From: Streptomyces sp. SKN60
GTDB lineage: Bacteria > Actinomycetota > Actinomycetes > Streptomycetales > Streptomycetaceae
Direction of reading: 5' to 3'
NCBI RefSeq assembly: GCF_026236535.1
Contig: NZ_JAHTMW010000012.1
Coordinates: forward strand, 1 to 64,000
DNA length: 64,000 bases
Part shown: in pieces, positions 53,690 through 61,530 of the stretch
Position numbering within the stretch: the stretch's first letter is position 1
Layout: every line of letters starts with the position of its first letter
Program-made: the position numbers and the translations under genes
Notes under the pieces: generated by a model
Told to the model about the DNA's origin: nothing
The model's input: only the letters and a program-made list of their open reading frames with translations
The model's database searches: none

Positions 53690-54094
53690 ATGACCGACGC
53701 ACCCGACATCTGCCCCGCCCTGCGCTACGAGGACGCGAAGGCCGCGATCAAGCAGCTCACGGAGGCCTTCGGCTTCACCGTGCACGCCGTGTACGAGGGC
53801 GAGGACGGCCGGGTGATGCACGCCGAGCTGTCCTACGGCAACGGCATGGTGATGCTCGGCAGCACGGGCACCGGCAGCACCTTCGACAGGATCATGTCCG
53901 GCGGCGGCCCGACCGGCATCTACGTGCGGGTGGACGACGTCGACGACCACCACGCCCGGGCCGTCGCCCACGGCGTGAAGATCGTCATGCCGCCCACCGA
54001 CCAGGACTACGGCTCCCGCGACTACATGGCGCGGGACGCCGAGGGCAACGTCTGGAGCTTCGGGACGTACGCCCCCGGCGCGAGCGCCGGATAA
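53690..54094 (+). CDS. VOC-superfamily (glyoxalase-like) protein
   Basis: 134 residues with the paired beta-alpha-beta-beta-beta units of the vicinal oxygen chelate fold: CPALRYEDAKAAIKQLTEAFGFTVHA, then VMHAELSYGNGMVMLGS, and IYVRVDDVDDHHARAVAHGVKIVMPPTDQDYGSRDYMARDAEGNVWSFGTY. The latter block is of the PhnB/EhpR-like type (YGSRDYMARDPEGN). Metal ligands are not all clear. Function unknown; co-transcribed with the metallopeptidase. It is convergent with the next gene, 5 bases away. Confidence 0.85.
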   Translation: MTDAPDICPALRYEDAKAAIKQLTEAFGFTVHAVYEGEDGRVMHAELSYGNGMVMLGSTGTGSTFDRIMSGGGPTGIYVRVDDVDDHHARAVAHGVKIVMPPTDQDYGSRDYMARDAEGNVWSFGTYAPGASAG

Positions 54095-54099
54095 GCCCC

Positions 54100-55479
54100 T
54101 CAGGCCCCGCCGGTGTGGACCTGGAAGGCGGCGCGGCGGACCGCCTTCGCGAGGGCCGGGTCGGGGTGGGCGGCGGCGAGGGCCACCAGGACCTGGACGG
54201 TGCGGGGGTGGCCGACGGCGCGGACCTCGTCGAGCAGGGCGGGCACGGTGCCCTGCACGGCGGAGTCGAGGTGACGGACGAGCAGCATGCCCTCGCCGTG
54301 GTCGGCGACGGCGGCCGCGGTGTCCACCCACAGCCAGGTGGCCTCCTCGCGGGTCAGCACCTCGGGGGCCTCGTCCGGGTCCGCGCCCTCGTACTCGGCG
54401 AGCCAGAGCAGGGCGTACGGGCGGAGCGAGGCGTCCGCGAGGGCGGCGCGGACCTCGGGCTCGGCCGGGGCGCCGACGACCCGCAGGGCCTCGAAGGCGA
54501 GGCCGCGCAGCAGGGCGTCCTCGCCGCGCGCGACGGCGAGGAGTTCGGCCACCGCACTGGTGAGGGTGCGGGCGGCGAGCCAGGCGCGGTACTCGTCGCG
54601 GGCCGGGCCGGGGGTGAGCCGGGCGCAGCCGCGGAGCATGTCCTCGGCGGACTGCTCGATGTTGCCGGCCGGGCTCTGCGCGGCGACGCAGATCTGCTCC
54701 AGCTTGACCCAGACCGCCCAGTTGCCGAGCGGGGTGAGGGTGGCGTGCCGGTCGCCGGGGGCGGCGGCGAGGGTGAGCGCGCCGACGGCGGCCAGGCCCT
54801 CCAGAGCCCAGTCGAGCAGCGGCGGCAGCCCCTCGGCGGGGGCCTGTTCGACGGCCTCGCCGGGGTCCGGCACCTCGCAGCGCTCCTCGCGGAGCTCGTC
54901 CACGCGCTGCTCCAGGAGGTCGAGCAGTCCGCTGACGGCGACCGGCCCGGCGGACAGCTGGAGCAGCGAGAGCACCTGCGGGACGGCCTCGACGACCTCG
55001 GCGACGGCGCCGGCGGCGACGCCCTCGGGCGCCGGGTGCACCAGCGACCAGGCGTCGAACAGCGCGACCCAGCCGCGAAGGACGGCGGAGTCGTCCCGGT
55101 CCCAGGCCTGCAGCCGCCAGCCGGGGCGGGCGGTCTCGCCGTGCAGTTCGACGAGCCCGGCGAGCCGCGCCCGGTCCCAGCCGGCCCGGACCTGTCCGGG
55201 GGTCAGGTCCAGTGCGGCGGCGGCCCGTTCGCCGTCCGGGGGTGCCGTCTCGGGCCGCCGGCCGACGGCGGCCCAGCGGGCGATCCGTACCGCGTCGGCG
55301 AGCACCGCGCGTGCCTGTAGGGCGAGTTCCGCGCGGGGCGGAGTCCCCTCGGGCGGCCGCGGCGCCGGCCGGGTCCGCCGGGCCGTCACGGCCTTTCGTG
55401 CGGTGGCGAGGGCCCCCGGACGGACGAGTCGGAGTCTGGAGTTGCGCGCGAAGGGTTCATCGGGCTTTCGAGACGTCAC
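54100..55479 (-). CDS. Actinobacterial protein of unknown function, helical repeat type
   Basis: 459 residues, not recognised. It is Ala/Leu/Glu/Arg-rich and nearly all helical by pattern, with regular WVxLF and LARA-type blocks and no signal peptide or membrane segment. The first 60 residues are basic and Pro-rich (AVTARRTRPAPRPPEGTPPR). The C-terminal half (ARDEYRAWLAARTLTSAVAELLAVARGEDALLRGLAFEALRVVG..., LLVRHLDSAVQGTVPALLDEVRAVGHPRTVQVLVALAAAHPDPALAKAVRRAAFQ) looks like HEAT-type helical pairs. GTG 55479 is chosen as the longest frame; no clear ribosome site. Confidence 0.7.
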   Translation of the reverse strand: MTSRKPDEPFARNSRLRLVRPGALATARKAVTARRTRPAPRPPEGTPPRAELALQARAVLADAVRIARWAAVGRRPETAPPDGERAAAALDLTPGQVRAGWDRARLAGLVELHGETARPGWRLQAWDRDDSAVLRGWVALFDAWSLVHPAPEGVAAGAVAEVVEAVPQVLSLLQLSAGPVAVSGLLDLLEQRVDELREERCEVPDPGEAVEQAPAEGLPPLLDWALEGLAAVGALTLAAAPGDRHATLTPLGNWAVWVKLEQICVAAQSPAGNIEQSAEDMLRGCARLTPGPARDEYRAWLAARTLTSAVAELLAVARGEDALLRGLAFEALRVVGAPAEPEVRAALADASLRPYALLWLAEYEGADPDEAPEVLTREEATWLWVDTAAAVADHGEGMLLVRHLDSAVQGTVPALLDEVRAVGHPRTVQVLVALAAAHPDPALAKAVRRAAFQVHTGGA

Positions 55480-55629
55480 GGAGGGCAGTCTTCCCGCTGA
55501 CGGCCCGAAAGCCCAATCGGAATCGGCGACCCCGCCGCCGGGGCCCTCCGGGGCTCCTGACGGGCCCTGGGCCCGTGTCCGGACGAGGGGTGTCCGGAGG
55601 GGCTTCCAGAGGGGTGTCCGGAGGGGCGT

Positions 55630-56757
55630 CTAGACGAGCGGGGTCACGAACCGCCGTACCGCCTCCTCGTAGCGGACCGGGTCGGCGTTCCACATGGCCG
55701 CGTGCGGGGCGCGCGTGACCGGGGTGAGGGTGACCAGCTCGGGGCGGAGCTCGGCGAGGCGGCGGGAGTGCTCCCAGGGGGCGATGGTGTCGTCGGGGCC
55801 GTGGAAGAGGAGGACCGGGACGCGCAGGGCGGCCGGGTCGGCGGCCTCCTGGATGCGGTCGCCGTGCAGTCCGGTGCGGCCCTGGGCGGCGCGGACGGCG
55901 AGCGGGAGCAGGACGGCGGGGACCCGGCGGGCGGCGGCGAGGTTGCGCAGGGTGGTCTCCCAGTCGAGGACCGGGGAGTCGAGGACCAGGCCGCGGATCC
56001 GGTCGCGCACCCCGGAGCCGGCGGCGGCGTGCAGGGCCATCGAGGCGCCGGTGCCCCAGCCGTGCAGGACGACGCCGGTGGCGCCGCGCCGGACGGCGTA
56101 GCGGATGGCGGCGTCGACGTCGCGCCACTCGGAGTCGCCGAGGTGGGCGAGCCCGTCGGGGGCGGGCGGCGCGCCGGCGTCGCCGCGGTAGGCGGGGATG
56201 AGGACGGGCACCTGGCGCCGCTGCAGGAAGGGCACCAGGTTGAGCGGGTGCTCGCGGGTGGTGCCGAGGCCGTGCAGGGCGATCACCCAGGTGCCGCGCG
56301 CGCCGGGCACGAGCCAGCCGGGCAGGTTGCCGAGCTCGCCGGGGATCTCGACGTCCTCGTACCGCAGGCCGAGCGCGGTCTCGGGGGTGCCGCAGTGCAG
56401 CTGCGGGGTGAGCCGGACCTTGGCGCCGGGGCCGAGGGTGCCGAGCTCGACCCGTTCGAGCCGCCGGACGACGGTGTCGGCGGCGTGCGGGACCCGGTCG
56501 AGGACCGGGCCGATCACCGCGTGCAGGCCGTCCGCCTCGATCCCGTAGGTGCCGGGCCGCAGGGAGGCCAGGGCGCGGGTGAGGGTGATCCGGCCGGGGC
56601 CGGTGGCATGCACGGTGAGCCGTGGATCGCCGGGGAAGGGGCGGCCCGAGGGCACCCCGAGGGCGGCGTCGCTGGCGTAGCGGCCGGCCGCCACCGCGGC
56701 CGCGCCGAGGACTGTCACTGTGGTGACGGCCGCTGCCGTCGCTGTAGCCGGGCGCAC
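55630..56757 (-). CDS. Alpha/beta-hydrolase-fold protein without the nucleophile serine
   Basis: 375 residues. N-terminal hydrophobic segment (ATAAAVTTVTVLGAAAVAAGRYA) acts as an anchor or signal. The hydrolase fold (about 145-370) has the oxyanion LHGLGTTREH, then the nucleophile elbow reads LHGWGTGAS, where the usual G-x-S-x-G serine is glycine. The acid (GPDDTIAP) and histidine (TRAPHAAMW) of the triad remain. So hydrolysis by the standard route should not occur. GTG 56757 is assumed; a longer frame exists upstream. Confidence 0.8.
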   Translation of the reverse strand: MRPATATAAAVTTVTVLGAAAVAAGRYASDAALGVPSGRPFPGDPRLTVHATGPGRITLTRALASLRPGTYGIEADGLHAVIGPVLDRVPHAADTVVRRLERVELGTLGPGAKVRLTPQLHCGTPETALGLRYEDVEIPGELGNLPGWLVPGARGTWVIALHGLGTTREHPLNLVPFLQRRQVPVLIPAYRGDAGAPPAPDGLAHLGDSEWRDVDAAIRYAVRRGATGVVLHGWGTGASMALHAAAGSGVRDRIRGLVLDSPVLDWETTLRNLAAARRVPAVLLPLAVRAAQGRTGLHGDRIQEAADPAALRVPVLLFHGPDDTIAPWEHSRRLAELRPELVTLTPVTRAPHAAMWNADPVRYEEAVRRFVTPLV

Positions 56758-57160
56758 GCTCCCAGTGTCGGCAGCCTGCCCGCGCCCTGCCACCGGGCGG
56801 ACCCCCGGCGGGTCCCGCGCGGCCCGGCGGGCCCACTCCGAGCGGCTCCCCCGAGCCCCCGAGTGACTCCTCCGAGTGACGTGGGTCTCGTCCGCCGGGT
56901 CCTCCGTGCGGCTGACGTGGTCCACGGGGCGATACGGGGCGGGAGCGGAGGACGCTACGCGCGTTGCGCGAGGCCCGGAAACGCCCGGATTACCCGGGGT
57001 CGCACCCTGACCACATCGTGGACATCCGTACGAACACAAACGGAAGCGGACCCTCCGCACTCCGGATAGGGACACCACTGCGCCCGACCCAGTTCACCTT
57101 CCGTTCACCCAGGTTGCGTACGTTCAAGCAGCCACTGACGTCAAACGATTGCCTGGGTAA
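56758..57160. other. 403-base intergenic region before the phosphate transporter gene
   Basis: No gene is supported. The left 200 bases are GC-rich leader of the hydrolase gene on the other strand. The right part, from about 57000, is the phosphate transporter promoter, where the PHO box stands out; its end (TTGCGTACGTTCAAGCAG) is less GC-rich. Confidence 0.6.
57092..57113 (+). promoter_or_regulatory. PHO box (PhoP binding direct repeats)
   Basis: Two 11-base repeats GTTCACCTTCC and GTTCACCCAGG, with GTTCACC exactly conserved. This is the streptomycete PhoP direct-repeat unit. It lies 48-69 bases before the phosphate transporter start, and PhoP control of pitH2 in S. coelicolor is known. Confidence 0.85.
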
Positions 57161-58447
57161 ATGGAACACATCACGCTGCTGCTCGCCATTGTGGTCGTGA
57201 CAGCTCTCGTGTTCGATTTCACGAACGGTTTCCACGACACCGCCAACGCGATGGCCACGACCATCTCGACCGGTGCACTCAAGCCCAAGACGGCGGTGGC
57301 CATGTCCGCCGTGCTGAACCTGGTCGGCGCGTTCCTGTCGGTGGAGGTCGCCAAGACGATCTCCAAGGGGCTCGTCAACGAGGAGGGCATCCAGCCCGAA
57401 GTCATCCTCGCCGCGCTCGTCGGCGCGATCCTCTGGAATCTGGTGACCTGGCTGGTCGGACTGCCGTCCAGCTCCTCCCACGCCCTGATGGGCGGCCTCA
57501 TCGGCGCGACCGTCGCCTCGATCGGCTTCAGCGGGGTCAACGGCGAGAGCGTCGTGACCAAGGTGCTCATCCCGGCGGTCGCCGCGCCGATCGTCGCCGG
57601 CCTGGCCGCGATGCTCGCCACCCGCCTGACGTACCGCCTGGACAAGAAGACCGACGCCAGGACGACCGAGAAGGGCTACCGGGCCGGCCAGATCGCCTCC
57701 GCCGGTCTCGTCTCCCTCGCCCACGGCACCAACGACGCCCAGAAGACGATGGGCATCATCACCCTCGCCCTGGTCGCCGGCGGCGTCCTCGCCCCCGGCT
57801 CCAACCCGCCCGTCTGGGTCATCGTCTCCGCCGGTACGGCCATCGCGCTCGGCACCTACCTCGGCGGCTGGCGCATCATCCGCACCATGGGCAAGGGCCT
57901 CACGGACCTCCAGCCGCAGCAGGGCTTCGCCGCCCAGACCAGCGCGGCCACCACCATCCTGGCCTCCGCCCACCTCGGCTTCTCCCTCTCCACCACCCAC
58001 GTCGTCTCCGGCGGCGTGATGGGCGCCGGCCTGGGCCGCAAGGGCGGTGTCGTCCGCTGGTCGACCGCCACCCGGATGTTCGTCGCCTGGGGCCTGACCC
58101 TCCCGGCCGCCGGCCTGGTCGGCGCCGGTGCCGAGTTCGTCGCCGACCAGGGCCAGTGGGGCGTGTACGTGGTCGCGGCCTTCCTGGTCGCCTCCTGCGT
58201 CGGCATCTGGCTGGTCTCGCGCCGCCAGGTGGTCGACCACACCAACGTCAACGACGTCGAGTCCGGTGCCGGCACCGACACCGCGGCCGAGCCCGCGGGC
58301 GTCGTCACCACCGCCATCGCCGCCGTCACCCCGCCGCCGGCCGCCGGCTCCGTCGCCGCCGTCGCGGACCCGGACCTGAAGACCACCATCCCCGCCCCCA
58401 ACCCCGCGGACCCCGCCGCTCCCGCGGCCCCCGCCGCCGCGGTCTGA
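57161..58447 (+). CDS. pit: Low-affinity inorganic phosphate transporter (PiT family)
   Basis: 428-residue symporter for phosphate with metal ions. About ten helices; the family's duplicated signature is DFTNGFHDTANAMAT near the N-terminus and LAHGTNDAQKTMG in the middle, both with the key Asp/Asn residues. The C-terminal 60 residues are a Pro/Ala-rich soluble tail (PPPAAGSVAAVAD ...). It is preceded by the PHO box. It resembles S. coelicolor PitH2 (SCO1845) in position and neighbours. A small membrane protein follows 20 bases later. Confidence 0.93.
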   Translation: MEHITLLLAIVVVTALVFDFTNGFHDTANAMATTISTGALKPKTAVAMSAVLNLVGAFLSVEVAKTISKGLVNEEGIQPEVILAALVGAILWNLVTWLVGLPSSSSHALMGGLIGATVASIGFSGVNGESVVTKVLIPAVAAPIVAGLAAMLATRLTYRLDKKTDARTTEKGYRAGQIASAGLVSLAHGTNDAQKTMGIITLALVAGGVLAPGSNPPVWVIVSAGTAIALGTYLGGWRIIRTMGKGLTDLQPQQGFAAQTSAATTILASAHLGFSLSTTHVVSGGVMGAGLGRKGGVVRWSTATRMFVAWGLTLPAAGLVGAGAEFVADQGQWGVYVVAAFLVASCVGIWLVSRRQVVDHTNVNDVESGAGTDTAAEPAGVVTTAIAAVTPPPAAGSVAAVADPDLKTTIPAPNPADPAAPAAPAAAV

Positions 58448-58467
58448 GGAAGAGGAACCGGAACAGC

Positions 58468-58689
58468 ATGAAGATCGACTGGGCAGCCCTCGGCTCCGTG
58501 TTCGGAGTCAGCCTCGTGGCCACCGTGGCCCTCGTGGGCCTCTTCACCCTCGGCATCGTCGGCCTCGGCAAGCAGGAGCAGGCCGCGGCGGCCGGTGGCT
58601 CCGCCACCCTGGCCCGTACCGGCGCCTACGCCTGCTTCGCGCTCTGCGCGGCGGCCGTGGCGTACGGCATCTATCTGATCGTCGCCTGA
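58468..58689 (+). CDS. Small membrane protein behind the phosphate transporter
   Basis: 73 residues, two helices: LGSVFGVSLVATVALVGLFTLGIVGL and the C-terminal TGAYACFALCAAAVAYGIYLIVA, with a short polar loop of KQEQAAAAGGSA between. The ATG has GGAAGAGGAACCGG upstream and lies 20 bases after pit, so the two are co-transcribed. I do not recognise a family; it is likely an auxiliary subunit of the transporter or a stability factor, which is an inference from position. A strong terminator follows. Confidence 0.75.
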   Translation: MKIDWAALGSVFGVSLVATVALVGLFTLGIVGLGKQEQAAAAGGSATLARTGAYACFALCAAAVAYGIYLIVA

Positions 58690-58698
58690 CGGAACGTT

Positions 58699-58744
58699 CA
58701 CGGCAGTGGGGTCCGCACCTTCGGGTGGGGACCCCACTGCCGTG
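58699..58744 (+). terminator. Terminator of the pit operon
   Basis: Perfect 16-bp arms CACGGCAGTGGGGTCC and GGACCCCACTGCCGTG with an inner CACC-TTCG-GGTG, followed by TTTGTG. Confidence 0.95.
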
Positions 58745-58790
58745 TTTGTGGTGCTTCGCACAGTGACCCGTCGCAGGTCAAGGGTGAGTT

Positions 58791-58935
58791 GACGGGTGTT
58801 CGCGGGGCGTGGTGGACTGCCGGGGCCATTACGGCGGCAAGAAGAGGAAGTCCGGTGCGATTCCGGCGCGGTCCCGCCACTGTGACCGGCCCCCGAGGGG
58901 CCGGGAGCCAGGAACTCTCGCCGCCGGTCACGTCG
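58791..58935 (+). ncRNA. Cobalamin riboswitch
   Basis: Contains the adenosylcobalamin riboswitch core: AAGAGGAAGTCCGGTGCGATTCC-type segment (58842-58864), GGTCCCGCCACTGT (58870-58883) and the B12 box GCCAGGAACTCT (58906-58918 area). It lies 37 bases before cbiB, after a terminator for pit. A short CAGGG/CCCTG hairpin (58939-58954) close to the ribosome site may be the expression platform. Vitamin B12 should turn off the cobalamin genes downstream. Edges are approximate. Confidence 0.93.
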
Positions 58936-58971
58936 ATCCAGGGCGCGGACCCTGAGTGAGGACACAGCGTC

Positions 58972-59976
58972 ATGCCCGGCCGCGGCTCCAGACCGTCCGC
59001 CCGCACGTCCCTCTTCGCGTACGGAGCGGCCGCCGGCCTCGCCGTCGACCTGCTCCTCGGCGATCCGCGCCGCGGCCATCCCGTCGCCGCGTTCGGCCGG
59101 GCCGCGAGCGCCGTCGAACGGCGCCTGTACCGCGACGACCGCGGCCGGGGCGCCCTGCACACCGCCGTCTGCGCGGGCGGCGCCGTCGCGCTCGGCGCCC
59201 TCGCCGCCCGTACGGTACGGGGCAGCCGCGCCGCCACCGCCGCCCTGACCGCCGCCTCCGTGTGGGCCGTCGTCGGCGGTACGACCCTGGGCCGGGAGGC
59301 CCGCGCGATCGGCGGGGCGCTCGCCGCCGGCGACCTGGAGGTCGCCCGGGAACGCATGCCGCACCTGGTCGGCCGCGACCCGCAGGCGCTCGACGGGCCC
59401 GCGATGGCCCGCGCGGTCGTCGAGTCCGTCGCGGAGAACACCTCCGACGCCGTCGTCGGCGCGCTGGTGTGGGGCGCGGTCGCCGGTGTGCCCGGGCTGC
59501 TCGGCTTCCGCGCCGTGAACACCCTGGACGCCATGGTCGGCCACAAGTCGCCGCGCTACCGGCGCTACGGCTGGGCCTCGGCCCGCCTCGACGACCTGGC
59601 CGGCGCCCCCGGCGCCCGGCTCACCGCCGTCCTCGCGACCGTCGCCGGCGGCGACCCGCGGGGCGCCGTGCGCGCCTGGCGGGCGGACGCGGGCAAGCAC
59701 CCGAGCCCCAACGCGGGGCCGGTGGAGGCGGCGTTCGCGGGGGCGCTCGGGGTACGACTCGGGGGCACCCTCTCGTACGGCGGACGGGTCGAGCACCGGC
59801 CCGTCCTGAACGGCGAGGGACGGCCCGTCGAGGTCGCCGACATCGAGCGGGCCGTCCGGCTCTCCCGCCGCGTGACCTGGCTGACCCTGGCCGTCTGTGT
59901 GGGCGGCCGGATCCTGACGGACGGCGTTTTCAAGGACAGCGTTTTCAAGGACACGGTGAAGCGGAGGACGAAGTGA
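58972..59976 (+). CDS. cbiB: Cobalamin biosynthesis protein CbiB/CobD (adenosylcobinamide-phosphate synthase)
   Basis: 334-residue membrane enzyme that joins aminopropanol phosphate to cobyric acid late in B12 synthesis. Helices and the conserved block NTLDAMVGHKSPRYRRYGWASARLDDL are visible, as is the GDPRRGHPVAAFGR start and VVESVAENTSDAVVGAL. It starts behind the riboswitch (ATG with GAGTGAGGACACAG). Its stop is in a GTGA overlap with cobQ. Usual length and all main blocks are present. Confidence 0.93.
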   Translation: MPGRGSRPSARTSLFAYGAAAGLAVDLLLGDPRRGHPVAAFGRAASAVERRLYRDDRGRGALHTAVCAGGAVALGALAARTVRGSRAATAALTAASVWAVVGGTTLGREARAIGGALAAGDLEVARERMPHLVGRDPQALDGPAMARAVVESVAENTSDAVVGALVWGAVAGVPGLLGFRAVNTLDAMVGHKSPRYRRYGWASARLDDLAGAPGARLTAVLATVAGGDPRGAVRAWRADAGKHPSPNAGPVEAAFAGALGVRLGGTLSYGGRVEHRPVLNGEGRPVEVADIERAVRLSRRVTWLTLAVCVGGRILTDGVFKDSVFKDTVKRRTK

Positions 59977-61481
59977 GGGGTGGGGGGCTGCTCGTCGCCG
60001 GAACGACCTCCGACGCGGGCAAGAGCGTCGTGACGGCCGGCATCTGCCGGTGGCTGGTCCGGCAGGGCGTCAAGGTGGCGCCGTTCAAGGGGCAGAACAT
60101 GTCCCTCAACTCCTTCGTGACGCGGGAAGGCGCGGAGATCGGCCGCGCGCAGGCCATGCAGGCGCAGGCCGCGCGCGTCGAGCCGACCGCGCTGATGAAC
60201 CCGGTGCTGCTCAAGCCCGGCAGCGACCGGTCCAGCCAGGTCGTCCTGATGGGCAAGCCGGTAGGGGAGCTGAGCGCCCGCGGCTACCACGGCGGGCGGC
60301 AGAAGGAGCTGTTCGAGCCGGTCCTCGCCTGCCTGGAGGAACTGCGCGCCACGCACGACGCGGTGATCTGCGAGGGCGCGGGCAGCCCGGCCGAGATCAA
60401 TCTGCGGCGCACCGACATCGTCAACATGGGCATCGCGCGGGCCGCGCGGCTGCCGGTGGTCGTGGTCGGCGACATCGACCGGGGCGGGGTCTTCGCCCAG
60501 TTCTTCGGCACGACGGCGCTGCTCGCGCCCGAGGACCAGGAGCTGGTCGCCGGCTACCTGGTGAACAAGTTCCGCGGCGACGTGACGCTGCTCGAACCGG
60601 GCCTCGACATGCTGTACGACCTGACCGGGCGCCGTACGTTCGGTGTCCTGCCGTACGCGCACGGGCTCGGCATCGACGAGGAGGACGGCCTGCGGGTCTC
60701 GCTGCGCGGCGCGGTGCGCGAGTCGGTCGTGGCGCCGCCGGTCGGCGCGGACGTGCTGCGGGTCGCCGTCTGCGCCGTACCGCTGATGTCCAACTTCACG
60801 GACGTGGACGCGCTGGCCGCCGAACCGGGCGTCGTGGTCCGCTTCGTGGACCGCCCGGAGGAGCTCGCCGACGCGGACCTGGTCGTGGTGCCGGGCACGC
60901 GCGGCACCGTCAAGGCGCTCGCCTGGCTGCGCGAGCGCGGCCTCGCCGACGCGCTCGTCCGGCGGGCCTCCGAGGGCCGCCCGATCCTCGGCATCTGCGG
61001 CGGCTTCCAGGCGCTCGGCGAGCACATCGACGACGAGGTCGAGTCCCGGGCGGGCGCGGTGGCGGGCCTGGGGCTGCTTCCCGTACGGGTGCGGTTCGCG
61101 CCCGAGAAGACGCTCGCCCGGCCGGTCGGCGAGGCGCTCGGCGAGCGGGTCGAGGGGTACGAGATCCACCACGGCGTCGCGGACGTACGGGGCGGGGAGG
61201 CGTTCCTGGACGGGTGCCGGGTCGGCGCCGTCTGGGGCACCCACTGGCACGGCTCCCTGGAGAGCGACGGCTTCCGCCGCGCCTTCCTGCGCGAGGTGGC
61301 GGCCGCGGCCGGGCGGGCCTTCGTGCCCGCGCCCGACACCAGCTTCGGCGCGCTGCGCGAGGAACAGCTCGACCGCCTCGGCGACCTGATCGAGGAGCAC
61401 GCCGACACGGACGCGCTGCTGCGGCTGATCGAGAAGGGCGCGCCGGTGGGGCTGCCGTTCGTACCGCCGGGTGCGCCGTGA
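59973..61481 (+). CDS. cobQ: Cobyric acid synthase (CobQ/CbiP)
   Basis: 502-residue amidotransferase that amidates side chains b, d, e and g of adenosylcobyrinic acid a,c-diamide. N-terminal P-loop-like AGTTSDAGKSVVTAG with QNMSLNSFVT; C-terminal class I glutaminase with Cys in GICGGFQALG and a His in EIHHG. The GTG start overlaps the cbiB stop by four bases; the TGA ends 49 bases before the chelatase start. It acts in the cytoplasm next to CbiB. Confidence 0.95.
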   Translation: MRGGGLLVAGTTSDAGKSVVTAGICRWLVRQGVKVAPFKGQNMSLNSFVTREGAEIGRAQAMQAQAARVEPTALMNPVLLKPGSDRSSQVVLMGKPVGELSARGYHGGRQKELFEPVLACLEELRATHDAVICEGAGSPAEINLRRTDIVNMGIARAARLPVVVVGDIDRGGVFAQFFGTTALLAPEDQELVAGYLVNKFRGDVTLLEPGLDMLYDLTGRRTFGVLPYAHGLGIDEEDGLRVSLRGAVRESVVAPPVGADVLRVAVCAVPLMSNFTDVDALAAEPGVVVRFVDRPEELADADLVVVPGTRGTVKALAWLRERGLADALVRRASEGRPILGICGGFQALGEHIDDEVESRAGAVAGLGLLPVRVRFAPEKTLARPVGEALGERVEGYEIHHGVADVRGGEAFLDGCRVGAVWGTHWHGSLESDGFRRAFLREVAAAAGRAFVPAPDTSFGALREEQLDRLGDLIEEHADTDALLRLIEKGAPVGLPFVPPGAP

Positions 61482-61530
61482 GCCCCGTCGCCACCGTCAC
61501 TTCCGTACGACCCGAAGGAGCGACCGACCG

